Assembly: GCA_026418615.1 (NCBI GenBank)
Contig: JAOAAY010000012.1
Span: forward strand, 45,662-97,173
Direction: 5' to 3'
DNA from: Candidatus Sumerlaeaceae bacterium
GTDB lineage: Bacteria; Sumerlaeota; Sumerlaeia; Sumerlaeales; Sumerlaeaceae
DNA length: 51,512 nt
Both the position numbers and the translations under genes were made by a program. Under the pieces are notes generated by a model that saw only the letters and a list, made by a program, of their open reading frames with translations, was not told the origin of the DNA and made no database searches. This document shows, in pieces, positions 25,633 through 35,064 of the stretch. Numbering within the stretch: the stretch's first letter is position 1; every line of letters starts with the position of its first letter.

Positions 25633-27435
25633 ATGAGGTATCAGCCCGATAACCCGGTCATCGTTCAGACGGACATGACAGTTCTGCTGGAGGCGACCGG
25701 GCCGTTGTTTGAAGAGGCTCGGGATTTCCTGGGACAGTTTGCCGAACTGCGGAAGAGCCCCGAGTTCTTTCACACCTACGCGGTCACGCCTCTGTCTATC
25801 TGGAATGCGGCGGCCGCGGGCTTGCCGGTGGATGAAATCGTTTCCGGGCTGGAACGGCTGGCCAAGTATGATGTGCCGCCGACTGTTATCGCGACAATCC
25901 ATGATCTGTATAAACGCTACGGCGCGGTTTGGCTCGAGCGCGACTCGGAGTCCGGCTGCGAGGTGCTGGTCTTCCGGGACGCCAAGTCGGCGAAGAGGGT
26001 GCTTGCGGACGAAACCGCGGGTCCGTTGATCGCCCGCCGGATTTCTCCGACGCGGCTCGAAGTGGCGCGTGGGGCGCGCGGTCGGATCAAACACGCCCTG
26101 GTCAAACTGGGGCTGCCGGTTGACGACCGGGCCGGGTTTGTTGACGGAGAGGCTCTGCCGTTTGAGTTGCGGGAGAAGACCCTGCGCGGTTGCGACTTCA
26201 GCCTGCGGGCCTACCAGCGTGATGCCGCAGAGATCTTTTACGCCGGTGGCACATCGGCCGGCGGCAGCGGCGTGATCGTCTTGCCGTGCGGAGCCGGCAA
26301 AACGATTGTCGGCATCGCCTGTATGCACCGGCTGCAGCAGCGCACGCTCATTCTTACAACGAATATTACGGCCTTGCGGCAGTGGCGGCGCGAAATCCTC
26401 GACAAGACCAGCCTGACCGATGAGGACATCGGCGAGTACAGCGGCGAGGTGAAGGATATCCGCCCGGTGACGCTGACGACTTACCAGATCCTGACTTACA
26501 AGCGGCGCAAGAACGAGGATTTCCTCCACATGGATCTGTTTCAGCGCCACAATTGGGGACTGATTGTTTACGACGAGGTGCATTTGCTGCCCGCGCCGGT
26601 TTTCCGAGCCGTTGCGGACATTCAGGCCCGGCGGCGGTTGGGCCTCACGGCCACCTTGGTGCGCGAGGACGGCCGCGAGGACGAGGTCTTTTCGCTGATT
26701 GGCCCGAAGCGTTACGACCGCCCGTGGAAGCAACTGGAGCAACAGGGCTGGATTGCCAAAGCGTTGTGCGTGGAGATGCGCATTCCCATGCCAGAAGATC
26801 ACCGGGTGGCCTACGCCATGGCTGACCTGCGCGAGAAGTACCGGCTTGCCATGGAAAACCCATACAAAATTGCCGTTGTCGAACGCCTGCTGGAGCGCCA
26901 TAAGGAAGACCGCGTTTTGATCATCGGCCAGTACCTCAACCAACTGGACCAGTTACGGGAAAGGTTGGGGGCGCCAATCATCACCGGCGAAACACCCAAC
27001 GAAGAACGCGAGGCGCTGTACGCGGACTTCAAGGCCGGCCGAATCAAGGTGCTCATCGTGTCGAAGGTCGCCAACTTCGCTGTCGATCTGCCCGATGCGA
27101 GCGTGGCGATTCAGGTTTCGGGGATGTTCCGCTCCCGGCAGGAAGAATCGCAACGACTTGGGCGTGTGTTGCGACCCAAGGCCGGGGACAACAATGCCTA
27201 CTTTTATTCCATCGTGAGCCGCGACTCGAAGGATCAGGATTGTGCTCGCAACCGCTGTCTTTTTCTCACCGAGCAGGGTTACCGATACCGGATCGTGGTG
27301 CTGGACGAGGAGGACATTGAGCAAGGGCGGTTGCCGCTGGAGCACAGCGTGGAACCGGATGCCGATTTCCTGCCCGGAGCGACGGATGAAGCAGAAATGT
27401 TCGATGAGGGGTCGGAAATCGGTGCTGCAATGTGA
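25633..27435 (+). CDS. XPB/Ssl2-type DNA repair helicase
   Basis: A 600-residue superfamily-2 helicase of the bacterial XPB group. The N-terminal helicase-associated domain begins PVIVQTDMTVLLE (8-20) and includes HTYAVTPLSIWNAAAAG (47-63), as in mycobacterial XPB. A damage-recognition-like region lies at 110-180. The motor has Walker A LPCGAGKT (217-224), DEVH (314-317) and, right after motif III, LTATLVREDG with the XPB RED residues 344-346. XPB in archaea works with the Bax1 nuclease and in eukaryotes is part of TFIIH; the bacterial role is less clear, probably excision repair. The frame opens at TTG 25603, but ATG 25633 is a better start. An 18-nt gap leads to its partner gene. Confidence 0.9.
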   Translation: MRYQPDNPVIVQTDMTVLLEATGPLFEEARDFLGQFAELRKSPEFFHTYAVTPLSIWNAAAAGLPVDEIVSGLERLAKYDVPPTVIATIHDLYKRYGAVWLERDSESGCEVLVFRDAKSAKRVLADETAGPLIARRISPTRLEVARGARGRIKHALVKLGLPVDDRAGFVDGEALPFELREKTLRGCDFSLRAYQRDAAEIFYAGGTSAGGSGVIVLPCGAGKTIVGIACMHRLQQRTLILTTNITALRQWRREILDKTSLTDEDIGEYSGEVKDIRPVTLTTYQILTYKRRKNEDFLHMDLFQRHNWGLIVYDEVHLLPAPVFRAVADIQARRRLGLTATLVREDGREDEVFSLIGPKRYDRPWKQLEQQGWIAKALCVEMRIPMPEDHRVAYAMADLREKYRLAMENPYKIAVVERLLERHKEDRVLIIGQYLNQLDQLRERLGAPIITGETPNEEREALYADFKAGRIKVLIVSKVANFAVDLPDASVAIQVSGMFRSRQEESQRLGRVLRPKAGDNNAYFYSIVSRDSKDQDCARNRCLFLTEQGYRYRIVVLDEEDIEQGRLPLEHSVEPDADFLPGATDEAEMFDEGSEIGAAM

Positions 27436-27453
27436 CCGGCTTGGAGCGGGCCA

Positions 27454-30129
27454 GTGCAACTGAAGGCCGTACTGGAAAGCCTTGACGAGGCGGCTCTTGC
27501 AGAGATCGCCGAATTTTGGGGGTTTTCTGTTCCTGCAGAGCACGGCGGCGGGTTGATGGATTACCTGTATCCGCGTCTGCAAACGGCGCGCTACTTACGC
27601 ATGGCTGTCGACCGCCTGCCGGCCGATCAACGCGAGATCTTGCATTTTATCGCGGCGCACGGCGGAGCCATGTCGCGCCGGGAACTGGCTGAGCGGTGCG
27701 CCGGAGGGGACGAAGACTTCATCGCCGAGGCACTCCAAGCGCTTCGCCGCCGCGGATTTGTGTTTCCCGCACCCCGGCCGGATCATCATCTGCTTTGTAT
27801 CCCCGACACTTTTCTCGAACTGCTGGTGCTGCCGCCGCACATGACGGGGCATCTGGGCGGGTTGCTGGCCCGTATGACGCTGCAGGATCTGCACGATGTC
27901 GCAACGGCGCTGCTTGGCGATCAGGCGGTTTCGCTGCCGCGCCATCACCTCGTGGATAGCGTCCGCGTCCGGGTCCTCGACCCGGAATGGTTGGAGAACC
28001 ACATAGCGAATCTGCCGCCCGAAGAGCACCGGCTGTTTCAGACGCTGCTCGATCGCGGTGGTCATGCGCTCTACAGAGAACTTCTCGAGTCGGATCTCTC
28101 CAAGCGCCCGGATCATGCCCGTTGCGAGCAACTCAACACGCTGATCGCCAAACGCGGGCTGGTGTTCGTGGCGTCGGAAGGTGCCAACAAGTATGCAAAC
28201 CTGTTGGTGATTCCGCGGGATGTGCTGCATGTCGTCCGCTCCGGTTACAAACCTGACCTGCGATCGCCAGCACAACTGGATGGCATGACGGCGGGATCCG
28301 GCGAGTTCTGGCCGTCCGCCAGCCATGACAATAGCCAGTTGATCCTTCGGGATCTCGTGATTCTTGCGAGCCGGCTTGGCGCCGGCACCATCAAAGCATT
28401 ATCTGGCGGACGAATCAGCAAGCATGATTTGAAGCGGCTTGTGCCGCCCGGCAATCACGGGAAATCCGTAGATTACTATGCTTTTCTGGCCGCTTGTCTC
28501 ATAGCGCGCGGCCATGTCTCGGGCGATGATGGCCGGTGGACGCTGACGGGGCGTTTGGAGGAATCCCTCAGCAACCCGCAAGGCCTGTTCGAGGATGTGT
28601 TCAACTGGTGGGTCCACACGCACGACTGGTCTGAGGATGGCGACACTGGTGACGCTGGCTCGGCCAAGGCCAGCCGGGCTCTCGACATTATCCAATTGCG
28701 TTACCTCGTGCTTAAACATCTGTCAGGCATTCCGGCTGACCGGTGGGTCTCCACGGATGCTTTCCTCAAGGAACTGACGCCACGGCTTCAGGCTGCAGGG
28801 GCCCGCCGCAGCCGGATGCCCGCTCGTTTGGCAAACAGTTTGCTGTCCATCGCTACGCGATCGCTTGTATGGCTGGGCCTGCTCACCAGCGCTCAGGAGA
28901 GCGAGGGGGAGGAGGGCGATGAACCGGGTCTCCAAGGCCCGGAGCGCCCGGGCACGCCGGTCGCGCCGGAGGTGGATGCCGTCCGGCTCACCGTGCTTGG
29001 CCGCGCCTTGCTGGACAGAATCTCCTTTGAAAAGGGCCGTGTCGTCACCGACTTGGCGTCGGACGAATTGCCGTTTTTCCACGCTGCACGGTGGATCGTT
29101 GTTCAGCCCAATCATGAAATTCTTGCGCCTCCGGATCTGGATTTGTCGCTCCTCCACCGGTTGAGCCGGTTTTGCGAGATTCGCAGCGTGGATGTCATGT
29201 CCACATTTGAAATTACCCGGGAATCTGTTCAGGCGGCCTTGGATGCCGGCGAGGACGCCGACCGGCTGCTGGAGTTCCTGACCGACCTGAGTCGCGCGCC
29301 CGTCCCTGAGACGGTCGTTCAGATGCTCCGGGATTGCGCCGTCCGCCATGGCGAGGTTCGCGTCCGGGCGGTCGGGGGCTGCATCATGGCTGATGACGGG
29401 GCGGTTCTGGCGGAGGTGAAAGCGAGCCGGCGGCTGGCGCCGCAAATTGTCGGGCAGGCGGGTCCCTCAGCCTTGTTGCTGGCCCCCGATACGGACCTTG
29501 AGCGCGTGGCCCGCGAATTGCGGGCGCTCGGACTGTCGCCGCGCCTCGAGTCGGCCACCGTTCAGGCAGGTGCGGGCGACCGTTTTCATCTGGCTCTGAC
29601 CCCGGAAGAGATGCTCCACGCCATCGCGGCCATCCGTCTGCTGACAGTCATCGAGGAGGAATTGGAAGTGGATTTCGGCAAAGGGCGTGCAGCGGCACTG
29701 GCGCGGAAAATGACGCCTGAGGCCGCGCAACTGGGCAGTTTTGCCAGCCTGATGGAAGCCACGACCAATGTTTATGCCAAGAAATTTCGTGCAGCCCTTG
29801 AGGAGCGAATCGCCAGTGTCGAGGGCCGGTTCAAGAAGGATGTGGCGCGGCTGGTCGGCAAGACCCTGACCGGGCGCGGGCCGTCGCGTTTCCATTATAC
29901 CGGTGTGAACCCAGCGGTGGAGCGCAAGGATGTGGTGGCGCTGCTGCAGTTCGCGTGCGACCATGAACTCGAGGTGGAGATGCTTTATCTGAAAAAGGGC
30001 GACCGCGAGGCGCAGGTCAATGTCCTGCCCCGCAGTTTTGAGGGCTCGCGAGTGTACGCCCACTGCCTCGAATCGGACACGGATGCCATGTATGCTTTGG
30101 ACCGCATCCTGCGTGCGCGGCTGGTGTGA
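27454..30129 (+). CDS. XPB-associated protein: Helicase_C_3 domain plus C-terminal WYL-like domain
   Basis: An 891-residue protein without its own ATPase motifs. The first 100 residues contain winged-helix-like segments (SRRELAERC... EALQALRRRGFVF). The centre (about 545-690, starting ARWIVVQPNHEILAPPDLD) is the 'Helicase_C_3 / XPB-Ssl2 N-terminal-like' domain. The last 70 residues (about 822-891, CDHELEVEMLYLKKGDREAQ ending YALDRILRARLV) resemble a WYL domain, a ligand- or nucleic-acid-sensing fold. Actinobacteria carry the same pair, XPB next to a helicase-domain protein of this kind, so a functional partnership is likely. Acidic loops occur at 415-425 and 500-510. It starts at a GTG; the stop overlaps the possible upstream start of tilS. 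Confidence 0.8.
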   Translation: MQLKAVLESLDEAALAEIAEFWGFSVPAEHGGGLMDYLYPRLQTARYLRMAVDRLPADQREILHFIAAHGGAMSRRELAERCAGGDEDFIAEALQALRRRGFVFPAPRPDHHLLCIPDTFLELLVLPPHMTGHLGGLLARMTLQDLHDVATALLGDQAVSLPRHHLVDSVRVRVLDPEWLENHIANLPPEEHRLFQTLLDRGGHALYRELLESDLSKRPDHARCEQLNTLIAKRGLVFVASEGANKYANLLVIPRDVLHVVRSGYKPDLRSPAQLDGMTAGSGEFWPSASHDNSQLILRDLVILASRLGAGTIKALSGGRISKHDLKRLVPPGNHGKSVDYYAFLAACLIARGHVSGDDGRWTLTGRLEESLSNPQGLFEDVFNWWVHTHDWSEDGDTGDAGSAKASRALDIIQLRYLVLKHLSGIPADRWVSTDAFLKELTPRLQAAGARRSRMPARLANSLLSIATRSLVWLGLLTSAQESEGEEGDEPGLQGPERPGTPVAPEVDAVRLTVLGRALLDRISFEKGRVVTDLASDELPFFHAARWIVVQPNHEILAPPDLDLSLLHRLSRFCEIRSVDVMSTFEITRESVQAALDAGEDADRLLEFLTDLSRAPVPETVVQMLRDCAVRHGEVRVRAVGGCIMADDGAVLAEVKASRRLAPQIVGQAGPSALLLAPDTDLERVARELRALGLSPRLESATVQAGAGDRFHLALTPEEMLHAIAAIRLLTVIEEELEVDFGKGRAAALARKMTPEAAQLGSFASLMEATTNVYAKKFRAALEERIASVEGRFKKDVARLVGKTLTGRGPSRFHYTGVNPAVERKDVVALLQFACDHELEVEMLYLKKGDREAQVNVLPRSFEGSRVYAHCLESDTDAMYALDRILRARLV

Positions 30130-30146
30130 CAGGTCGAGGGCCGGTG

Positions 30147-31616
30147 ATGGATCCGGGGCGGGTGCTCGACACGGAGTCTCTGGCCCGCCAGTTGAAACGC
30201 GCGGAAAAGTGCCTGATTTGCGTCTCGGGCGGGGCAGATTCCGTGGCCCTGCTGCGCGCCCTGTGTCAGTGGCGGGGCGGCGCGCGGGGGTTGGAGGTGC
30301 TGCATGTCAACCACCTTGTGCGCGGCGCCGCCGCTACGGCGGACGCCGAGTTCTGCCGCGACCTGTGCGAGCGGCTGGGGGTCGTGTTTCATCTGCGCGA
30401 AATTGCCCCGCTCACGCGCAAGCCCGTCGGCATGACCACGGAGGAGTATTTTCGCTCCGAACGCCACGCCCGCATCATCGAAGTAGCCCGCTCCCGCGGC
30501 ATGGCCAAGGCCGCCCTCGGTCATACGGCGGATGATTTGGCGGAAACTTTCCTGATGCACTTGCTCAGGGGGAGCGGCCTGCACGGCCTGTCCTTTTCGT
30601 TTTCGCAGGATCTCGGCGATGTGATGCTGCTGCGTCCGCTGTGGCAGACGCCGCGGCGGCGTGTGATCGAGTATCTGCGGGCCCTCGGACAGGGCTATCG
30701 CGATGATGAGTCAAATGCTTCTCTGGAGTTTACGCGCAATCGCATCCGCCATCGGCTGATTCCGGCGCTCGAAAGCGAGTTCAATCCGTCAGTGCGAGAC
30801 GCTCTACGCCGTGCAGCCCATGTTATTGCGCTTGCGGAGGCCGATCTGCGCGTCCGGGCAAGGCGGGCCTTGTCGAGACTCGGCAAGCCGACGGCTGTCG
30901 GATGGGAGGTGCAACTCGCGGGTCTGTTAAGACTGCCGCGAATCCTTCAGATGGAACTGTGCGCCGAATGGTTAAAGCGGGCTGGTGCGCTGGCGCCCTC
31001 TTACCGGCAAATAGAAGCCATTTTGCGAGTGGCTGTCGCCGACGGAACGCGCTCCCTCAATCTGTCGCGGGGGCTTTCGGTGGTGAAGGATGAGTCCCGC
31101 CTCGTGCTTGTTCGGTCCGACGCCGCTCCCGACGAGGGCGAGGGAACCGAAGCGGAGGATCGGGCTGTACGGGAGGCCTTGGCGCGCGAGTCTTTGATGA
31201 CCAACCCGGACCTGCCGCTTGCCCGCCTCACGACACCTGTTGCCTTGGGTGACCTGCGGCCGGGTGCAGTGGCGCGAGTGCCTGTCGAGTTGCTCGATGG
31301 CCGGCAGGCGATCGTGGAGGTTTGGCTCGCGCCCGAAGAGCAGTTGCCGCTGGGCGGTGCGCAAGGTGCCGATGTCGCCGTTGCTGGCGGACTCGTGGTC
31401 AGAAACCGATGTCCGGGCGACCGAGTGAGTCCCTCGGTGCGTCTGAAAAGCGTGCTGATCAACGACCGTGTGCCGTTTTACCTGCGCGACTACCTGATCC
31501 TTGTCGCCGACGGCGAGCGTCGCGTACGCGCCGTGGTCGGCCTGCCGCGGCTGGCGGCCCGAATCCGCCACGGGGACGGGCTGCGCATCGAAGTCCATGT
31601 AAGGCCGGCGGACTGA
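30147..31616 (+). CDS. tilS: tRNA(Ile)-lysidine synthase
   Basis: A 489-residue TilS that modifies C34 of the CAU-anticodon isoleucine tRNA to lysidine. The PP-loop is SGGADS (27-32); LGHTADDLAETFLMHLLRG follows near residue 125; the C-terminal TilS_C domain is complete (VRNRCPGDRV, then KSVLINDRVPFYLRD and VVGLPRLA). GAGGG sits 6 nt before ATG 30147; a GTG at 30126 overlapping the previous stop is an alternative giving 7 more residues. The middle region (about 330-380) is longer and more acidic than usual. It is co-directional with the XPB pair and smpB. Confidence 0.92.
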   Translation: MDPGRVLDTESLARQLKRAEKCLICVSGGADSVALLRALCQWRGGARGLEVLHVNHLVRGAAATADAEFCRDLCERLGVVFHLREIAPLTRKPVGMTTEEYFRSERHARIIEVARSRGMAKAALGHTADDLAETFLMHLLRGSGLHGLSFSFSQDLGDVMLLRPLWQTPRRRVIEYLRALGQGYRDDESNASLEFTRNRIRHRLIPALESEFNPSVRDALRRAAHVIALAEADLRVRARRALSRLGKPTAVGWEVQLAGLLRLPRILQMELCAEWLKRAGALAPSYRQIEAILRVAVADGTRSLNLSRGLSVVKDESRLVLVRSDAAPDEGEGTEAEDRAVREALARESLMTNPDLPLARLTTPVALGDLRPGAVARVPVELLDGRQAIVEVWLAPEEQLPLGGAQGADVAVAGGLVVRNRCPGDRVSPSVRLKSVLINDRVPFYLRDYLILVADGERRVRAVVGLPRLAARIRHGDGLRIEVHVRPAD

Positions 31617-31706
31617 CCCTGCGCGTCCGGCCGAGTCGTATAGATTGGATGGACGCGGCCACGACAGGGTAGAGAAGGGGACGGTGTCCGGACGACTTGG
31701 TCAATC

Positions 31707-32204
31707 ATGGCGAATGAACAACCCATAAAAATTATTGCCACTAATCGCAAAGCGCGACATCTCTACCATATCCTCGACACAGTGGAGGCCGGTCTGGTGC
31801 TGAGCGGCACCGAGGTCAAATCGCTGCGCGCGGGGCGTGCCAGCCTCGTGGATGCTTATGCCGCCTTCAGCGGCAACGAGGCGTATGTGTACAACCTGTT
31901 TATCAACGCTTACGAGCAGGGTAACCGCTTCAATGTTCCCGAACGGCGGCCCCGAAAACTGCTCCTGCACCGGCGCGAGATCAACCGTCTGATCGGACAG
32001 GTATCGCAAAAAGGTTTTACGCTTGTCGCGCTGCAATTGTATTTCAAAGGCAGCCGGGTGAAACTTCAACTGGGGCTGGCCAAGGGCAAGCGCGAGTACG
32101 ACAAACGCGAGGATGTGAAGGAGCGCGAGAGCAAGCGCGAAATGGATCGCGCTCTGAAAGACATGCGCCACGGCCCGCGGGGACGCCGCGGCGACACAGG
32201 CTGA
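31707..32204 (+). CDS. smpB: SsrA (tmRNA)-binding protein
   Basis: A 165-residue SmpB: TNRKARHLYHILDTVEAG (12-29), LSGTEVKSLRAGRASLVDAY (32-51), the central beta-barrel, and the basic C-terminal tail (KREYDKREDVKERESKREMD) that inserts in the ribosomal channel. It is the partner of tmRNA in trans-translation; no tmRNA gene was seen in this window. A further 15 charged residues (GPRGRRGDTG end) extend the normal length slightly. It lies 90 nt after tilS. Confidence 0.95.
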   Translation: MANEQPIKIIATNRKARHLYHILDTVEAGLVLSGTEVKSLRAGRASLVDAYAAFSGNEAYVYNLFINAYEQGNRFNVPERRPRKLLLHRREINRLIGQVSQKGFTLVALQLYFKGSRVKLQLGLAKGKREYDKREDVKERESKREMDRALKDMRHGPRGRRGDTG

Positions 32205-32272
32205 GCAGTGGAATTCCCTTGCCGAATATCCCTGGCTTTCGGCTATTGTACTCAACAGGCAGGATTGGGACG

Positions 32273-32476
32273 ATGAGCGATAGAAATCTTTGGTTCTTGC
32301 TGAGTCAGACGGGCACGCAGCCCGACGCGGAAAACGACCGCCGGAATGAGAGAATCGAGCGGATTTTCGCGGAAATCGCCCAAGAACTGGGGATTGACGA
32401 ATTAGACTCGTCCAACCCGGACAAGTCTGAGCGCGGCACGGTCATCTACGATAAGTTCTCTGGGCGCGGTGAGTAG
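32273..32476 (+). CDS. Small acidic protein of unknown function
   Basis: A 67-residue hydrophilic, acidic protein with a predicted amphipathic helix in the middle (RRNERIERIFAEIAQELG, 25-42). I do not recognise a family. ATG 32273 follows AGGATTGGGACG, a weak ribosome-binding site; the frame is open back to 32219. It fills the space between smpB and the O-antigen ligase-like gene without overlap, which together with its amino-acid composition favours a real small gene. Confidence 0.45.
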   Translation: MSDRNLWFLLSQTGTQPDAENDRRNERIERIFAEIAQELGIDELDSSNPDKSERGTVIYDKFSGRGE

Positions 32477-32503
32477 TGCCGGCCCCCCGGGCCGGTTTTG
32501 CCC

Positions 32504-33895
32504 ATGACGCAGACAGCGCTGCGAACCTTCCACCTTCTCGTTTTTCTCATCCTGTTGTCGCTGCCCTTGGCGTTGGTGCCTGTGGTGCGGACGATGAATC
32601 CGCCCGTGCACTCCAAAGAGTTGGCGGCTCGGGTTTTGCTGGCTCTGACCCTGGTAGCGGCCGTGGCCGCGTGGCCCCGGCGCGACCGGCGGCCGCCCGA
32701 TCTGGCCGAGGCGGGGCTTGTCGCAGTGTTTCTGGCCGCCGTGCTGTCAGCCGCCCTGTCGGGTCGGTTTGCCTACTGCCTGCTGGAGACTTGGCATCTG
32801 TGGGTTCTGCCCCTGCTGGCCCTTGCTATCATGCGCAGTGGCGCTTCCCCACCCTTTCTTGACAAATGCGCCCTAGTCATTGTCTCGGCAGGCATTGTCG
32901 CGGGCTTGTATGGTTCGAGCGTTTATTTTGGGTTCGATGTGCTCAACCCGCTCTTCCCGTTTGCGGTCGAGAATGTGGACGCGCGCAACTATATCCATTC
33001 TTTTCAAGGAAATCCGGAGTATTACGGCAGTTACATCGCGCCTGTGGCCGTTTTGGCGCTCAGTCGCGTGTTTGTTCCGGGCTTGCACGGTGTGCGACGC
33101 GCGATTTGGGCTGTGATCACAGTTTTCCTGTTGTTTACCCTTGTGCTCAGCGGCACGCGCGGTGCCTTGGGCGGATTCGCGCTTGGGGCCGCCATCCTTG
33201 TCGTGCATGGCATCGGGACCCTTCGCGGCTCTGCCCGAACCGCCGCCGCCGGGGCCGTCGGCGTGCTGGCTGTCGCGGCTGTCGGCTTGTTCGCGATCCT
33301 CTCGTTTCCCAACCCTCTTAATGTGCGCGACATGCGGCTCGCACGCCGTTTCATGGAACTGTTTGATGTGCGGAGCGACTCGGTCAAAGAGCGGATTCTG
33401 TTTTACAGCGTGGCCTCGCGCATGATAGCGGCCAACCCCGTGTTTGGTTCCGGCCCGGGCACTTTCCGGCTCGAGTTTTATCCCGAAGTGGAGCGTCTGG
33501 TTGAGTCGGATCCCGGGGTGGGGGCGGCCCGGATGGCGATCCACCTCCGGGGTCGCATCGCCCGGCATGCGCATAACGACTATTTGGAAACCTGGTCCAC
33601 CATGGGGACGCTTGGATTCGGGGCCTTGCTTCTCGTGCTGGCCACGGCCTTGGTTCGTTATTTCCGTCGGTTGCCTATGCCAGCATCGGCAGACGCCGCG
33701 ATTTGGGGGCTTCGTCTGAACAGGACCGCTTTTTTTGCGGCGGGGACGGCACTGTTCCTTAATGCGGCGTTTAGTTTTCCGCTTCAGATTCCGGACCGGG
33801 CGACGCTGGCGTGGGGCTTGCTCGGGCTGTTTTTCACCGCGGACAGGCTGGCGAGGAAGAGTGTGAGCCCGGCGTCGGGCATCGAATCGGCTTGA
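32504..33895 (+). CDS. O-antigen ligase / polymerase-like membrane protein (WaaL/Wzy superfamily)
   Basis: A 463-residue polytopic protein with about ten hydrophobic helices. Family marks: [16 protein letters not shown] (the conserved arginine after the GT pair), a long periplasmic loop with [14 protein letters not shown], and [19 protein letters not shown], where the histidine is typical of the Wzy_C/O-antigen ligase domain. Such enzymes join or polymerise undecaprenyl-linked glycans on the periplasmic side, which fits the WecA-like enzyme at 3-4 kb. The ATG at 32504 is used; a TTG two codons upstream is in frame. Ligase and polymerase cannot be told apart from sequence alone. Confidence 0.82.
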   Translation: MTQTALRTFHLLVFLILLSLPLALVPVVRTMNPPVHSKELAARVLLALTLVAAVAAWPRRDRRPPDLAEAGLVAVFLAAVLSAALSGRFAYCLLETWHLWVLPLLALAIMRSGASPPFLDKCALVIVSAGIVAGLYGSSVYFGFDVLNPLFPFAVENVDARNYIHSFQGNPEYYGSYIAPVAVLALSRVFVPGLHGVRRAIWAVITVFLLFTLVLSGTRGALGGFALGAAILVVHGIGTLRGSARTAAAGAVGVLAVAAVGLFAILSFPNPLNVRDMRLARRFMELFDVRSDSVKERILFYSVASRMIAANPVFGSGPGTFRLEFYPEVERLVESDPGVGAARMAIHLRGRIARHAHNDYLETWSTMGTLGFGALLLVLATALVRYFRRLPMPASADAAIWGLRLNRTAFFAAGTALFLNAAFSFPLQIPDRATLAWGLLGLFFTADRLARKSVSPASGIESA

Positions 33896-33948
33896 ATCGT
33901 CTCGTCCCCCGCCCGTCATGGGGGGCAAATACGGTAAGGGATTTTTGC

Positions 33949-35055
33949 ATGGGTTCACGATTTCTGGGCGGGCGACGCATCGCCCCGCCGGCTATCACGC
34001 CGGGCATGACAGCGGCCGACTTGATTGATACCACTTTTATGGCGTACAACTCGGCGCGCCTGCGCGAGGCCGCGCGCCTGCTGACGGAGCGGTGCCTGGA
34101 GGAGGATGTCACCGTCGGTGTCACGCTGACGGGTGCTCTCACGCCGGCCGGGCTCGGCCTCTCATCGCTCATTCCGCTCATAGAGGCCGGATTCATCGAT
34201 TGGATCATCTCCACGGGTGCCAATCTTTATCATGATGCCCACTTCGGGCTGGGTTTGTCGCTTCATGCCGGCAGCCCTCATGCGAATGATGTCGTGCTGC
34301 GCGAGGAGGGAGTCGTGCGTATTTATGACATCCTCTTCGACTACCGCGTTTTGCTGGAGACCGATGCTTTCTTCCGCCGCATTATCGAAGAGGAGGAGTT
34401 TCAGCGGCCGATGGGCAGCGCCGAGTTTCACTATTTGTGCGGCAAGTATCTGGCCGAACGCGAACGCCAGACCGGTTCCCGCACCCGCTGCCTGCTGTCC
34501 GCGGCGTATGAGTTCGGAGTGCCCGTTTATACATCGTCGCCGGGCGACAGCAGCATTGGCATGAACATTGCCGCAAAACAATTGGAAGGATCGCGCCTGA
34601 CGATTGACCCCGGCACGGATGTCAACGAAACGGCGTCCATTGTTTTGTCGGCAAAGAGGTCGGGAGGCAAGAGCGCGGTGGTGATTTTTGGTGGCGGTTC
34701 TCCCAAAAATTTCGCGCTGCAGACCGAACCGCAGATTCAGGAAGTGCTCGGCATCAGCGAGAAGGGTCACGACTACTTCCTTCAGGTCACGGATGCCCGG
34801 CCCGACACCGGAGGCCTGAGCGGAGCAACGCCCAGCGAAGCGGTCAGTTGGGGCAAGGTAGATCCTGAGCAACTCCCCAATGCGGTGGTTTGCTACTGCG
34901 ACAGCACGATTGCCCTGCCGCTGCTGACGGCCTACGCCCTGACCCGCCATGCGCCGCGCAAGCCCAAGCGGCTGTACGACCGTCGGGGCGAGATGATGGA
35001 TCTGCTCCGGCGCGAGTACGCGGCAGCGCAGGCCGCCGGCACCGATTCGGACTAA
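33949..35055 (+). CDS. Deoxyhypusine synthase family protein
   Basis: A 368-residue homologue of deoxyhypusine synthase, the NAD-dependent enzyme that moves the aminobutyl group of spermidine to eIF5A. The active lysine is kept: EAVSWGKV with K303. NAD-site blocks STGANLYHD (88-96), DSSIG (200-204) and FGGGSPKNF (247-255) are present, but in the last one the His-His of DHS (KHH) is replaced by Asn-Phe. Bacteria lack eIF5A, so a polyamine substrate, for instance homospermidine-type synthesis, is more likely; this is inference. AAGGG is 9 nt before the ATG; the frame extends upstream into the ligase gene but without family similarity. RecO begins 9 nt downstream. Confidence 0.85.
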   Translation: MGSRFLGGRRIAPPAITPGMTAADLIDTTFMAYNSARLREAARLLTERCLEEDVTVGVTLTGALTPAGLGLSSLIPLIEAGFIDWIISTGANLYHDAHFGLGLSLHAGSPHANDVVLREEGVVRIYDILFDYRVLLETDAFFRRIIEEEEFQRPMGSAEFHYLCGKYLAERERQTGSRTRCLLSAAYEFGVPVYTSSPGDSSIGMNIAAKQLEGSRLTIDPGTDVNETASIVLSAKRSGGKSAVVIFGGGSPKNFALQTEPQIQEVLGISEKGHDYFLQVTDARPDTGGLSGATPSEAVSWGKVDPEQLPNAVVCYCDSTIALPLLTAYALTRHAPRKPKRLYDRRGEMMDLLRREYAAAQAAGTDSD

Positions 35056-35064
35056 ATCCGAAAA

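Noticed and set aside
25558..26943. 461-codon minus-strand frame opposite the XPB gene
   Set aside because: The helicase motifs lie on the plus strand; the antisense product resembles nothing.
33905..33926. C-run/G-run near the end of the ligase gene as a terminator
   Set aside because: The stem would be only about 5 bp, with no T-run after it, and the DHS ribosome-binding site follows closely.
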